Notes: generated by a model not told the origin, from the sequence alone. A stretch of 64,000 nucleotides of DNA from an uncultured Rhodocyclaceae bacterium (GCA_907163075.1 CAJQTY010000001.1:2914001-2978000); one strand, 5' to 3'. Positions 18,345 to 29,981 are shown, numbered from the stretch's first letter. Translations and numbers: made by a program.

Positions 18345-19610
18345 ATGTACCTTTCCAGAATTTTCATGACGGTGAGCGCGCTGGCACTTGCCGCCCCGGC
18401 GTTTGCCGCTCCCGCCACCGGGCCGGTCCAGATCGAATTGTCACATCAGCTCGACGAGGAACGGGTCGAACGTATCGAACCGATGATTGAGCGTTTCAAC
18501 GCGCAGCAGAACGATGTCCGCGTCACCCTGGCGCGTCGTGTCGAAGGCGCCGCGCCGAAGCAGATCAATCTTGCGACACGCGAGGAATACACCCGTTTCA
18601 TGGAGCAAAAAACGAAGTTCAAGCCGCTTTTTGAAATCATGCGCGCGGCCAAACAGTCGCTTGATGCCAGCAAGCTTTCCCCGGAACTGCGCTATGGCCT
18701 GGCCGACGCCAAAGGTCAGCTTTTTGCGTTGCCGGTGGCGTTCTCGACGCCAGTGCTGTTTATTAACAAGGAGGCGTTCCGCAAGGCTGGCCTTAACCCC
18801 GATCTGCCCCCGAAAAACTGGGCCGACGCGCAGGAAGCCGCCGGCAAGCTGGCGGATTCCGGCAGCCGTTGTCCGTTCACCACGTCCTGGCCGGCCTGGG
18901 TGCACGTCGACAACCTGAGCGCCTGGAACGGCGCCGAGGTAAGCGACGCCAAAGGCAAGCTGGCATTCAATGGCCTGATCCAGATCAAGCACGTCGCGAT
19001 GCTGGCGACCTGGCACAAGAGCAAGTATTTCTCCTATTTCGGCCGTCGCGACGAGGCCGATCGCCGCTTCGCCAGCGGCGAATGCGCCATGTTGACGAGT
19101 TCCTCGTCGCTCTACGCGAACCTGTCCGAAAACAAGGCGCTGGAGGTGGGCGTATCCGCCCTGCCGTATCACGCCGACGTGCGCGGCGCACCGCAGAACA
19201 CGCTGGCTGACGGGGGGGCGCTGTGGATCGCCGGCGGCTTGAAAGCGGAGGAAACGAAGGGCGTCGCGAAATTCATCAATTACGTGCTCGGTCCGGAGGT
19301 CCAGGTCGAGATGACGGTAGCCGGCGGTTTCCTGCCGATGACGCCGGTGGCGCGGGCGGCGGCCGGCAGCAAGTTGCTCAAGGCCGATATGGCCGGGCTG
19401 CAGGTGGCTTATGCGCAACTGCAGGGCAAGGGTTCTCAACCCGCCTTGCGTGTGGCGCAGATTGAGCCGGTGCGCATCATCGTCGAGGAAGAACTCGAAT
19501 CCGTCTGGGCCAACAAGAAGCCGGCCAAAGAGGCGCTCGATACCGCAGTTCAGCGCGGCAATGCGGTCATGGCGCCGCTACCGGTGATCAAGGGCAAGGG
19601 CGGCAAGTGA
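18345..19610 (+). CDS. UgpB-like ABC transporter solute-binding protein
   Basis: A 421-residue periplasmic binding protein of the family-1 extracellular solute-binding group, close in pattern to the glycerol-3-phosphate receptor UgpB. The signal peptide is ALALAAPAFA, cleaved near residue 22. The mature protein begins IELSHQLDEERVERIEPMIERFN, and later shows LFALPVAFSTPVLFINKEAFRKAGL and FINYVLGPEVQVEMTVAGGFLP. AAGGAAA precedes the ATG. The next gene, a glycerophosphodiesterase, overlaps its stop, which supports a glycerophosphodiester or glycerol-3-phosphate ligand. The permease and ATPase genes expected with a ugp operon are absent here. Confidence 0.87.
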   Translation: MYLSRIFMTVSALALAAPAFAAPATGPVQIELSHQLDEERVERIEPMIERFNAQQNDVRVTLARRVEGAAPKQINLATREEYTRFMEQKTKFKPLFEIMRAAKQSLDASKLSPELRYGLADAKGQLFALPVAFSTPVLFINKEAFRKAGLNPDLPPKNWADAQEAAGKLADSGSRCPFTTSWPAWVHVDNLSAWNGAEVSDAKGKLAFNGLIQIKHVAMLATWHKSKYFSYFGRRDEADRRFASGECAMLTSSSSLYANLSENKALEVGVSALPYHADVRGAPQNTLADGGALWIAGGLKAEETKGVAKFINYVLGPEVQVEMTVAGGFLPMTPVARAAAGSKLLKADMAGLQVAYAQLQGKGSQPALRVAQIEPVRIIVEEELESVWANKKPAKEALDTAVQRGNAVMAPLPVIKGKGGK

Positions 19611-20350
19611 TGCGCCCGGCTCCGCAGTGGCCGCTGCCGCGCGTCTTCGCACACCGCTGCGGCGGTGCGCTGGCGCCAGAGAATACCCTGTCCGGCTTGC
19701 GCATTGCCGCGGCGCTGGGTTTTCGCGCCGTCGAGTTCGACGTCATGCTTTCGGGCGATGGCACGCCCTGGCTGATCCACGATGAAACGCTGGAGCGCAC
19801 GACGAACGCCGCCGGCCGTGTGTGCGACACGGCGGATGCGGCGCTGCAGCGTGTCGATGCCGGCAGCTTTCAGCATCGCGCCTTTGCCGGCGAGCCGCTG
19901 CCGACCTTCGATGCCGCGGCGCGCCTGTGTCTCGAACTCGGCCTGATGGCCAATGTCGAGATCAAGCCGGCGGCCGGTTTTGAAGCCGTGACCGGCGAAG
20001 TCGTCGCCCGGCGCATCCTCGAACTCTGGCAGGGCGCACCCTTGCCGCTCGTTTCCTCGTTCTCGGAAGCCGCGCTGGAGGCCGCGCGCCGAGTCGCGCC
20101 GCCGCTTCCCCTGGGTTACCTGTGGGTGAGTCCGCCCGCCGACTGGCAGCGCCGGCTCGACGCATTGGGCGGATACAGCCTGCATTGCGCGGCCGGCAAG
20201 CTCGACGATTCGATCCTCGGCGCGGCCCGGGCCGGCGGCGTTCCGGTGTTGTGCTACACGGTCAATGAGCGGACGGCGGCGCAGTCGCTGCTGGCGCGCG
20301 GCGTGGCGGCGGTGTTCAGCGACCGGATCGACACCTTGATCGGCCTATAA
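19610..20350 (+). CDS. ugpQ: Glycerophosphodiester phosphodiesterase
   Basis: A 246-residue GDPD-family enzyme that hydrolyses glycerophosphodiesters to glycerol-3-phosphate and an alcohol. The catalytic pattern is visible: FAHRCGGALAPENTL (HR and the EN pair), VEFDVMLSGDGTPWLIHDETLERTT (E, D and H) and VEIKP. No signal peptide is seen, so it should act in the cytoplasm. The ATG overlaps the UgpB-like stop (TGATG), giving tight translational coupling. Symbol assigned from context and size; other cytoplasmic GDPD proteins would look alike. Confidence 0.87.
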   Translation: MRPAPQWPLPRVFAHRCGGALAPENTLSGLRIAAALGFRAVEFDVMLSGDGTPWLIHDETLERTTNAAGRVCDTADAALQRVDAGSFQHRAFAGEPLPTFDAAARLCLELGLMANVEIKPAAGFEAVTGEVVARRILELWQGAPLPLVSSFSEAALEAARRVAPPLPLGYLWVSPPADWQRRLDALGGYSLHCAAGKLDDSILGAARAGGVPVLCYTVNERTAAQSLLARGVAAVFSDRIDTLIGL

Positions 20351-20487
20351 ATCCTCAGCGCCGGCGGTTTTCGCGGCTCGGCAACGGCGCCGACGTTCCG
20401 CCCACGCCGTGCCCTGTCATGGGCCAAGGTACTATTCGGTGCTAAAATCAAGGCCCTTTGAAACACGCCCCGCCGGGACAAATAACG

Positions 20488-23103
20488 ATGAAAAGTGCCG
20501 AAATCCGCGAGATGTTCCTCAAATTCTTTGAGACCAAGGGCCACCAGATCGTGGCGTCCAGTTCGCTGGTTCCGCACGACGATCCGACCTTGTTGTTCAC
20601 TAACGCCGGGATGAATCAGTTCAAGGATGTCTTTCTCGGCTTTGACAAACGCCCCTACGTTCGCGCCACGACCTCGCAGAAGTGCGTGCGCGCCGGCGGC
20701 AAGCACAACGATCTCGAGAACGTCGGCTACACGGCGCGTCATCACACCTTCTTCGAAATGCTCGGTAATTTCTCCTTCGGCGACTACTTCAAGCTGGATG
20801 CGATCAAGTACGCCTGGGAACTGCTGACCGAGGTCTACAAGCTGCCGGCTGAGCGCATGTGGGTCACGGTCTACGCCGAGGACGACGAGGCCTACGACAT
20901 CTGGAACACGGTCATCGGCATTCCGGCCGGGCGCATCGTGCGCATTGGCGACAACAAGGGAGCGCGCTACGCCTCGGACAATTTCTGGATGATGGGCGAT
21001 ACCGGCCCCTGCGGCCCGTGCACCGAGATCTTCTACGATCACGGCGACCACATTCCGGGCGGGCCTCCCGGATCGCCCGATGAGGATGGCGACCGCTATA
21101 TCGAGATCTGGAACAACGTGTTCATGCAGTTCAACCGCGACGAAAGCGGCGTCATGCATCCACTGCCCAAGCCTTCGGTCGACACCGGCATGGGGCTGGA
21201 GCGGATTACCGCCGTGCTGCAGCATGTCAATAGCAACTACGAGATCGACCTTCTGCACAGCCTGGTCGAGGCGGCCGCGCGCGAGACCAGCGGCGCCGAC
21301 ATGAACAGCCCGTCGCTCAAGGTGCTGGCCGACCACATCCGGGCCTGTGCATTCCTGATCGCCGATGGCGTCATTCCGGGCAATGAAGGGCGCGGCTACG
21401 TCCTGCGCCGCATCATCCGGCGCGCCATCCGTCATGGCTACAAGCTCGGCGCGCGCGCGGCCTTCTTCCATCGCCTAGTGCCCGACCTGGTCGCCGAGAT
21501 GGGCATGGCGTACCCTGAACTGGTGTCGGGCGAGAAGCGCGTGATCGACGTGCTGCGCCAGGAGGAGGAACGCTTTTTCGCCACCATCGAGCACGGCATG
21601 GCAATTCTTGAAGGCGAACTGGCGGCGATGGGCGGTAAGGGAGTTTTCAACGGCGAAACGGCTTTCAAGCTGCACGATACCTTCGGTTTTCCGCTCGACC
21701 TGACCGCCGACATCTGCCGCGAGCGCGGCGTCACCGTGGACAGCGCCGGCTTCGAGGTGGCGATGAGCCGGCAGAAGGAACAGGCGCGTGCCGCCGGCAA
21801 GTTCAAGATGGCGGCGGCCCTCGAGTACAGCGGCCAGGCGACCACTTTCCATGGCTACGACAGCCTCGAAGCGAAGGGCCAAGTGCTGGCGCTGTACAAG
21901 GACGGCAGCCCGGTCGATGAACTGCACGAGGGCGACCATGGCGTCGTCGTGCTCGACGAGACGCCGTTCTACGCCGAATCCGGTGGACAGGTCGGCGACC
22001 GCGGGCTGCTGCAGTCGGCGCAGGGCATCTTTGCCGTCGACGATACGCAGAAAATCCAGGCCGCCGTCTTCGGCCATCAGGGCGTGCTCAAGACCGGTGC
22101 GCTGAAGATTTGCGACGCGCTCGTCGCCAAGGTCGACCTGCTGGCGCGCAAACGCACGATGCGCAACCATTCGGCCACCCACCTGATGCACAAGGCCTTG
22201 CGCGAAGTGCTCGGCGAGCATGTGCAGCAGAAGGGTTCACAGGTCGATCCGGACAAGACGCGTTTCGATTTTGTGCACAACCAGCCGCTGACCGACGAGG
22301 AAATCCGTCGGGTCGAGAATATCGTCAATGCCGAGATTCTCGACAACGTCGAATGCCAGCACCGCGTGATGCCGATCACTGAAGCGCAGAAGCTCGGCGC
22401 CATGATGCTCTTCGGCGAGAAGTACGGCGACGAAGTGCGCGTCATCGACATCGGCTCGTCGCGTGAACTGTGCGGCGGCACGCATGTGCGGCGCACGGGT
22501 GACATCGGCGTGTTCACCATCGTCGCCGAAGGCGGCGTCGCGGCCGGCGTTCGCCGTGTCGAGGCGGTCACTGGCGACAACGCGCTGGCCTACATGCAGG
22601 GCATGGAAACGGCGCTCGGCGGCGTCGCCGGAACGCTGCGCGTCCAGCCCAGCGACGTGCAGGCCCGCGTCTACTCGATCCTCGACCAGGTGCGTCAGCT
22701 CGAACGCGAACTCGCGGTGCTCAAGGGAAAGCAGGTCTCGGCGCAAGGCGATGGCCTGCTAGGCAGCGCGGTCGATGTGAAGGGCGCCAGGGTGCTGGCG
22801 GCAGAGCTCGACGGCGCCGACATCAACGCCCTGCGCGCAACGATGGACAAGCTGCGCGACAAGCTCAAGTCGGCGGTCATCGTTCTGGCGTCACGCGCAG
22901 GCGGCAAGGTGACGCTGATTGCCGGCGTCACGTCCGACCTGACCGGCAAGGTCAAGGCCGGCGAACTGGTCAACATGGTTGCCCAGCAGGTCGGCGGCAA
23001 AGGCGGTGGCCGGCCGGACATGGCGCAGGCCGGTGGTAGCGAACCCGCGAAGCTGCCGGCGGCGCTGGCTTCGGTCCAGGCCTGGGTCGAACAGCGACTT
23101 TAA
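20488..23103 (+). CDS. alaS: Alanyl-tRNA synthetase
   Basis: Charges tRNA-Ala with alanine and edits mischarged serine or glycine. The start [19 protein letters not shown] fits the family and gives 871 residues, normal size; a TTG ten codons upstream is rejected. The catalytic core shows [13 protein letters not shown] and [12 protein letters not shown]. The editing domain has the zinc-binding [11 protein letters not shown] and [13 protein letters not shown]. The C-terminal glycine-rich [15 protein letters not shown] ends the C-Ala domain. A likely -10 (TAAAAT) lies at 20443-20448, and a strong terminator follows the stop. Confidence 0.97.
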   Translation: MKSAEIREMFLKFFETKGHQIVASSSLVPHDDPTLLFTNAGMNQFKDVFLGFDKRPYVRATTSQKCVRAGGKHNDLENVGYTARHHTFFEMLGNFSFGDYFKLDAIKYAWELLTEVYKLPAERMWVTVYAEDDEAYDIWNTVIGIPAGRIVRIGDNKGARYASDNFWMMGDTGPCGPCTEIFYDHGDHIPGGPPGSPDEDGDRYIEIWNNVFMQFNRDESGVMHPLPKPSVDTGMGLERITAVLQHVNSNYEIDLLHSLVEAAARETSGADMNSPSLKVLADHIRACAFLIADGVIPGNEGRGYVLRRIIRRAIRHGYKLGARAAFFHRLVPDLVAEMGMAYPELVSGEKRVIDVLRQEEERFFATIEHGMAILEGELAAMGGKGVFNGETAFKLHDTFGFPLDLTADICRERGVTVDSAGFEVAMSRQKEQARAAGKFKMAAALEYSGQATTFHGYDSLEAKGQVLALYKDGSPVDELHEGDHGVVVLDETPFYAESGGQVGDRGLLQSAQGIFAVDDTQKIQAAVFGHQGVLKTGALKICDALVAKVDLLARKRTMRNHSATHLMHKALREVLGEHVQQKGSQVDPDKTRFDFVHNQPLTDEEIRRVENIVNAEILDNVECQHRVMPITEAQKLGAMMLFGEKYGDEVRVIDIGSSRELCGGTHVRRTGDIGVFTIVAEGGVAAGVRRVEAVTGDNALAYMQGMETALGGVAGTLRVQPSDVQARVYSILDQVRQLERELAVLKGKQVSAQGDGLLGSAVDVKGARVLAAELDGADINALRATMDKLRDKLKSAVIVLASRAGGKVTLIAGVTSDLTGKVKAGELVNMVAQQVGGKGGGRPDMAQAGGSEPAKLPAALASVQAWVEQRL

Positions 23104-23121
23104 GCGCCGCAGCGCCGCAAT

Positions 23122-23160
23122 AAAAGCGGCTGTTTCCGGGCGCGGGAACAGCCGCTTTTT
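23122..23160 (+). terminator. Strong terminator after alaS
   Basis: AAAAGCGGCTGTT and its near-perfect complement AACAGCCGCTTTTT form a long stem with a GC-rich centre and a T-run. It lies 20 bases beyond the alaS stop and is symmetrical enough to work in both directions. Confidence 0.9.
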
Positions 23161-23227
23161 GTTGTGCACTGAAGGAAGGGCCTGAACGATGCCTTCGTCA
23201 ATGCTGATGCGGGCTGTCGGCAAATTG

Positions 23228-24800
23228 TGTTGAAAAAGTCGATAGCCAAGCTGTTGCCATTGGCTAGAGATTGGGATTTAAGCGGTTTTCGCCTGTAAAT
23301 AGGGCAGACGAGCCGGATTTTTAGGTCATTTCATCCAATTTCGTATCCTGCGGGCGCAACTATGCCCTCCAGGAGTCCTGGAGGCATGGTCAGCTTGGCC
23401 AATCGGCGCAAATGTTGGGCAATCGCGGCCAAGGTAAACTCATCCTGAGCACCGGACAGGCCACGCAGCCGTAGACGATCCAGTCTCAAAATCCGTTTGA
23501 GGTGGGCAAACAGCATCTCGACCTTTTTACGCTCGCATCGGGATTGCTGGTATTGGGCCGTTTTTCGGATAGTCCGAGCAACGTCTCGGGCACTCTCATA
23601 GAGGCTACGAGCGATTTTCCTGATGGGGGTATTCGGACAGCACTGCGCCTTCATCGTGCAGTCTGCGCAGTCAGACTGGCTGGAGCGATAGATGATCGTG
23701 TCGGCCTGGGTCACGTGGGTGTGCGGATTCTTGAACGGGCGCCAATTATTCCGCAATACCTTGCCGGCTGGGCAGCGATATTCGCCTGCCTCTGCGGTCC
23801 ATCGGAAATCTTTGTTGGAGAAGGTGTCGTCCTTGCGTTCGGTCTTATCCCAGATCGGTACATGGGGTTCAATCCCTTTCTCGTCGACCATCCAGCCCAG
23901 CATCGCATCGCAGCAGTGCCGTAGGCGGTATCGCCGATGAGACGTTCAGGTGTCAGATCATGGTTCGCCTCGACGCGCTCGATCATGAGCTTGGTGGAGT
24001 CAACTTCCGCCGTTCGATGCGCAGGCGTGGCTTCCACATCGAGAATGACGCCATGGGCGACATCGATTAGATAGTTCGTTGAATAGGCGAAGAATGCCGG
24101 GCCTCCAGGCGCTGCCGTCCATCGTGACTGCGGATCAGACAACGAAATGCGCTTGGGTACCGTTTCTGTCAGAGCCGCCTCATCCAACCCCGCCATATAC
24201 TCGCGAATGGCCCGGCTGCATTGGACAGGATTCTGCCAAACGTAAGCTTCGTCTCCCAGCATAGCCAGCTTGGCGCTTACCTCGGCCGCCACGATGCTGG
24301 CATCCACAGCAAATCCTTCGCCCTTGACCAGGCCCGCCGTCATGCAGGCACCGACAACCTTGTTAAACACCCAGCGGAACGTATCGCTTTCACGAAAATG
24401 GCCGTGCCGATTCTTGGAAAAGGTCGAGTGATTCGGCACCGTATCTTCCAGCCCTAGACGGCAAAACCAACGGTAGGCCAAGTTGAGATGAACCACTTCG
24501 CACAGCCACCGCTCGGAGCGAATGCCGTAGCAGTAGCCAACGACAAGCATTCGAATCATTAGCTCAGGATCGACAGAGGGGCGGCCAATGGCGCTGTAAT
24601 AGTCGGTCAGGTGCTGGCGCAAGCCGTCCAGGTCAAGACAGCGATCAATGCCACGGAGAAGGTGATTTGGCGGAACCACAGTTTCAAGATTGAAACTGTA
24701 GAAAAGCCGCTCTTGACCACCAACTTGCTGCCCCATCATCTTGACCACCCCCACGAACATGCATTAAGCATATTTTAACATGGCAGAGCCTTTTTCAACA
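23228..24800 (-). mobile_element. IS1182-family insertion sequence, inactivated
   Basis: The ends carry matching terminal inverted repeats: TGTTGAAAAAG at 23228-23238 and CTTTTTCAACA at 24790-24800, with weaker similarity inwards. The element of about 1.57 kb contains one transposase gene, split by a frameshift. I could not see a clean target-site duplication beside the repeats. It lies between the alaS terminator and the unknown gene starting at 24960. Confidence 0.85.
23331..24760 (-). pseudogene. IS1182-family transposase, frameshifted
   Basis: The N-terminal frame (from 24760, probable start MMGQQVGGQERLFYS) carries the family pattern: RGIDRCLDLDGLRQHL, the DPELMIRMLVVGYCYGIRSERWLCEEV-like block, HSTFSKNR and FAVDASIVAAE. 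It continues to LIGDTAYGTAAM near 23910. Homology then resumes in another frame as MLGWMVDEKGIEPHVPIWDK and runs to 23331, with the KKVEMLFAHLKRILRL block. At the join the sequence ATCGC occurs twice in tandem (23902-23911). Removing one copy would restore a single frame, so a 5-bp duplication killed the gene. Confidence 0.88.
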
Positions 24801-24959
24801 GAATCGGCCGGGAACGGACGCCCGGGAAAACGCTCCAAGATGAACGTTCAACCGGAGGGTCGCTCAAGAAGGAGCACGTCTGGCAGCGGCTCATCTCGCG
24901 TTCGGCGGGGCAATCCTTGTACAGTGATTCCGGGTGTCTTGTTCCAGGAGGGTAGCTAC

Positions 24960-25595
24960 ATGATGACTGACGCTGAACTGGCTTTTGCAACGGAATTTTC
25001 TGATCTGGTGACTCGTTTCGGCATGGCGGGTACTTACGGTCTCGCACGTGTGCGCCGCTGGCCCGAGTTGCCTCGTGATCATGTTTACTTCGAGACCGAA
25101 GGCCCAGAGAGAACTCTGCAAATCCGTGTCGTGCCGCATCACGCCGTATACGGCGCAGTGAATTCCATCTGGCACGTGACGATTGATGAGAACGGCGAGG
25201 ATCTGCTCGTCCCTGTCCAGCCCTGTTTGCACGCGAGAACGCGGGAATCGGGGAACTGCCCCTTTCAGTTGGCCGGCGGAATGAGTATTCCCGAACCGCA
25301 CGCAGCGTTCATCGGGAAGTTCGTGGAGCTTGTTCGGCGACGCGGCGCCAGGCAGGAGTTTGCGTTGGCCCGTGTTCATCGGCATTTCGACATGACGGAC
25401 GATGAAGTTCTGCTCGAAAGCGCCGCTGACGACCGATCGCTCTGCGTATCGATTGTCGGCAGGGCGTCCGTCGAAGATTCCGACCCCGTCCTTTGGTTCG
25501 TAGACACCACGCGGCCGCAGCCTGAGCTACTACCCGTTCAGTATGTCTCGCCAGGTACCGGGATCGTCACGGAATCCGAGGGCGTCTGCGGCTGA
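24960..25595 (+). CDS. Unknown protein made of two tandem repeats
   Basis: A 211-residue soluble protein that I do not recognise. It contains an internal duplication in exact register at a distance of 108 residues: F9, F13, L16, V17, R19, G21, L28-A29-R30-V31, R33, D40, V42 and E45 reappear at 117, 121, 124, 125, 127, 129, 136-139, 141, 148, 150 and 153. Both repeats also end in a LL(V)PVQ block. GGAGG precedes the ATG pair at 24960-24965; an upstream frame to 24780 runs into the insertion sequence end and is rejected. The following gene encodes a membrane protein and starts 13 bases after the stop. Confidence 0.75.
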   Translation: MMTDAELAFATEFSDLVTRFGMAGTYGLARVRRWPELPRDHVYFETEGPERTLQIRVVPHHAVYGAVNSIWHVTIDENGEDLLVPVQPCLHARTRESGNCPFQLAGGMSIPEPHAAFIGKFVELVRRRGARQEFALARVHRHFDMTDDEVLLESAADDRSLCVSIVGRASVEDSDPVLWFVDTTRPQPELLPVQYVSPGTGIVTESEGVCG

Positions 25596-25608
25596 TCCCG
25601 GGCAGGAT

Positions 25609-26394
25609 ATGTGGAAAACAAGCCGACTGAGCCGCTCGGATAGTGACCAGTTTCCATCGCCATTCCGCGAGGTTTCCCGCCCCAGACTGGGCTGTCTTTT
25701 TGTCGCTGGACTGATCCTCTGTGCCTGCATCGTCATCGCCAACGTTTTGCGCGACAACGATCTGGTGAATCTGGCGCCGGCCAGTGCGTGGGGGTCGCTG
25801 CTCAGGCTAAAGATACTTTCCACCGATGCCGCCTTCACGCTGTTTGCCGCGCTGCTTGGTGCCCTTCTTGGCTATCGCCAGTTCTATCAAACTCAACGGC
25901 CGCACCTGACTTATAACTGTGTGCGCACGAACACGGTTACCTTCGACCACACGACGCAGGGGCGGTATTGGACGACTGTCTTGCGCAATGGCGGTGGCGG
26001 GCCGGCACAGGTCACTTCCGTGCGCTACAGGATTCGACTCGTCAATGGGGTGACGTATGAAGGCGAGCACTACGCCGAGGCCATCGCATTCCTGAGAACA
26101 AATGGCGTTCGCGAAGGTTCTGATTTCGTGCTGTTCCGGCTAGGGCGCGGCGAGACCATCAGATCGGGCAGCGACTGGCTATTGCTTGAGATTGACTACG
26201 ATCGAGCGTTCAAGGAAATTGAAGCCATTGACATTTCGATCGGCGTCACGGGTGTCGCGGGTGGCCGGTTTGAGCGGGATATTTATTGCATCCCCCGTCG
26301 CTGGAGAGAAGAACGTGCCTTGTCGTTTGCTGCTGCCGACAAGGCCAAAGCACCGCCTACGGGCGTTCGAAATGCGGGATCGCCCATCGGGTGA
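25609..26394 (+). CDS. Unknown membrane protein with two spans
   Basis: A 261-residue protein with no family that I recognise. Two hydrophobic segments near the N-terminus (LGCLFVAGLILCACIVIANVL and AAFTLFAALLGALLGYRQF) are followed by a soluble domain of about 170 residues rich in beta-strand pattern (TYNCVRTNTVTFDH, VRYRIRLVNGVTYEGEHY). The ATG at 25609 is chosen for its AGGAT spacing; an ATG at 25543 would overlap the previous gene by 53 bases. The spacing of 13 bases suggests an operon with the two-repeat protein. Confidence 0.65.
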   Translation: MWKTSRLSRSDSDQFPSPFREVSRPRLGCLFVAGLILCACIVIANVLRDNDLVNLAPASAWGSLLRLKILSTDAAFTLFAALLGALLGYRQFYQTQRPHLTYNCVRTNTVTFDHTTQGRYWTTVLRNGGGGPAQVTSVRYRIRLVNGVTYEGEHYAEAIAFLRTNGVREGSDFVLFRLGRGETIRSGSDWLLLEIDYDRAFKEIEAIDISIGVTGVAGGRFERDIYCIPRRWREERALSFAAADKAKAPPTGVRNAGSPIG

Positions 26395-26463
26395 CTCCTT
26401 CTGTCCGCCCAAAACCCGCAGTCGGCCCGACTCCGCTTGACTCCAACCTGGCATCCGCCCGGT

Positions 26464-26952
26464 CTAAAGCCTGCGAATCTTGTCCAGCAGTGCCGTCGTC
26501 GATTTCTGGTGGATGAAGGGGATCGACACCACGCGGCCGCCCCGGCCGCTGACTTCGGCGTTGCCGACAATCCTCTCCAGCGGCCAGTCGCCGCCCTTGA
26601 CCAGCACGTCGGGCCGGCAGTCGGTGATGCGTTCGATCGGCGTGTCTTCCTCGAACCAGGTCACCAGCGACACGCATTCGAGCGCGGCGATCACCGCCAG
26701 ACGGTCGGCCAGCGCGTTAACCGGCCTGTCGTCGCCCTTGCCCAGACGCCTGACCGAGGCGTCGGAGTTGAGCGCCACCACCATCGCCGCGCCCAGTGCG
26801 CGTGCCTGGCCAAGCAGGGTGACGTGGCCGCGGTGCAGGATGTCGAAGCAGCCGTTGGTGAACACCAGTGGCCGTGGCAGTTCGGCAATTCGCGCCGCAA
26901 GATCGGCGGGGGCGATAATCTTTGCTTCGAAAGCGGGGGGCGGGTAGTTCAT
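26464..26952 (-). CDS. rfaE2: Heptose-1-phosphate adenylyltransferase
   Basis: Transfers AMP to D-glycero-beta-D-manno-heptose 1-phosphate to make ADP-heptose for the LPS inner core. It is the stand-alone form of the C-terminal half of HldE, 162 residues. The nucleotidyltransferase signature is FTNGCFDILHRGHVTLL near residue 35 (HxGH-like HRGH), and the C-terminal IHQKSTTALLDKI holds the second motif. The ATG reading MNYPPPAF is chosen over an upstream one at 26994. It closes a minus-strand operon that also contains gmhA, so two heptose steps lie together. Confidence 0.92.
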   Translation of the reverse strand: MNYPPPAFEAKIIAPADLAARIAELPRPLVFTNGCFDILHRGHVTLLGQARALGAAMVVALNSDASVRRLGKGDDRPVNALADRLAVIAALECVSLVTWFEEDTPIERITDCRPDVLVKGGDWPLERIVGNAEVSGRGGRVVSIPFIHQKSTTALLDKIRRL

Positions 26953-27000
26953 TGGCCGTTGCTCCGTCGGCGGCGAGCATGCGTTTCGGGGCACGGGCGC

Positions 27001-28645
<1,645 letters not shown>

Positions 28646-28665
<20 letters not shown>

Positions 28666-29026
28666 CGCGAATCCATTCGATGTTGTTTTCGGTACGTCCG
28701 TCGAGCAACAGGCAGTCGAAACGGCAATCGCATTCGCTCGTCGCGTTGGCCGCCAGGTAGTGCCGCGCGGCGAGGATGATGCGCGCCTGCTTGCCGGCAG
28801 TGATGCTGGCGCCTGCGCCGCCATAGGCGGCATTGCGGCGCAGGCGCACCTCGACAAAAACGAGCGCCTTGCCGTCGCGGCAAACGAGATCGATCTCGCC
28901 GCCGCGGCGGCGAAAATTGCGCGCCAGTACCTTGAGCCCGCGTTTTTCGAGAAAGCGGGCGGCCAGGTCTTCGGCGAGTTTGCCGGCAACCGTGCTCGAT
29001 TCGCCCGTGGTATCGTTGCCGCTCAT
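28646..29026 (-). CDS. yraN: YraN family nuclease-fold protein (UPF0102)
   Basis: A 126-residue protein with an endonuclease-like fold related to Holliday junction resolvases. Conserved motifs are GKLAEDLAARFLEKRGLKVLARNFR, RGGEIDLVCRDG with the catalytic-type E and D, and LVFVEVRLR. Its biological role is not settled. It opens the minus-strand operon and is divergent from rsmI with only 16 bases between the start codons, so promoters for the two directions must overlap with coding sequence. Confidence 0.93.
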
Positions 29027-29042
29027 CGTTTATGTGATCGCC

Positions 29043-29894
29043 ATGACAGAGGACATTCCCGCATTATATGTAGTGCCGACGCCGCTCGGAAATCTTGGTG
29101 ACATGACGCAGCGCGCCATTGATGTCCTGCGCCAGGTGGCCTGGGTTGCCGCCGAGGATACGCGCCATAGCGCGCCGCTGCTCAAGCACTATGGCTCCGG
29201 CGCCCGTCTGCTGGCGGCGCACGAACACAACGAGGAAGCCGCCGCCCAGCAAGTGATCGCGCGCTTGTCGGCGGGGGAGTCGGTGGCGCTGGTTTCCGAT
29301 GCCGGCACGCCGGCCGTTTCCGACCCCGGTGCGCGGCTGGTGGCGCGGGTGCGCGCTGCCGGTTTCCGCGTCGTTCCGCTGCCCGGACCGTGCGCGGCGG
29401 TCACCGCCCTGTCGGCGTCCGGCCTCGGCGAAGCGCATTTCCTGTTTTACGGCTTTTTGCCGGCGCGCGCCAGGCCGCGTGAAGACGCGCTGCGCGCGCT
29501 ACGCGAACTGCCCTACGCACTGGTATTTTACGAAGCGCCGCACCGCATTCTGGAGTCGGTCGAGGCGCTGGCCGGGATATTGGGTGCGGACCGCACCCTG
29601 GTCATTGCGCGGGAACTGACGAAACTGTTCGAGACGATACACAGTTGCCCGCTCGGCGAAGCGCACGCCTGGCTTACGGCCGACGCCAACCGCCAGCGCG
29701 GCGAATTCGTGCTGCTCGTCTCGGGCGCGCCGGAAGGCGGTGAAGCCGGTACTGGCGGTGAAAGCGAGCGCGTGCTCAGGCTGCTGCTGGACGAGGGTCT
29801 ACCGGTCAAGCAGGCAGCCAAACTCGTGCATTCGATCACTGGCGCGGCCAAGAACGCGATGTACGAATTGGCCCTGAGTCTGAGGAAAAGCTGA
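29043..29894 (+). CDS. rsmI: 16S rRNA C1402 2'-O-methyltransferase
   Basis: Methylates the ribose of C1402 in 16S rRNA, near the decoding centre. The protein is 283 residues from the ATG reading MTEDIPALYVVPTPLGNLGD, the family start; upstream in-frame sequence is the antisense of yraN. Conserved motifs are VAAEDTRHSAPLLKHY, SDAGTPAVSDPGARLV, PLPGPCAAVTALSASGL, FYGFLPARAR and FYEAPHRILES. The divergent neighbour yraN is its usual partner in proteobacteria. Confidence 0.96.
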   Translation: MTEDIPALYVVPTPLGNLGDMTQRAIDVLRQVAWVAAEDTRHSAPLLKHYGSGARLLAAHEHNEEAAAQQVIARLSAGESVALVSDAGTPAVSDPGARLVARVRAAGFRVVPLPGPCAAVTALSASGLGEAHFLFYGFLPARARPREDALRALRELPYALVFYEAPHRILESVEALAGILGADRTLVIARELTKLFETIHSCPLGEAHAWLTADANRQRGEFVLLVSGAPEGGEAGTGGESERVLRLLLDEGLPVKQAAKLVHSITGAAKNAMYELALSLRKS

Positions 29895-29981
29895 CCTTCC
29901 GGGCCACTTTCGGGATCCTTGCACTATGACTGTCACGGAACGAATGGCGAGAATCCGGCCCAATTCTTTTCGTTTTTCCCG

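Noticed and set aside
23228-24800. Target-site duplication around the IS1182-type element
   Set aside because: The bases outside the two terminal repeats do not match at 4 to 8 bp, so no duplication can be claimed.
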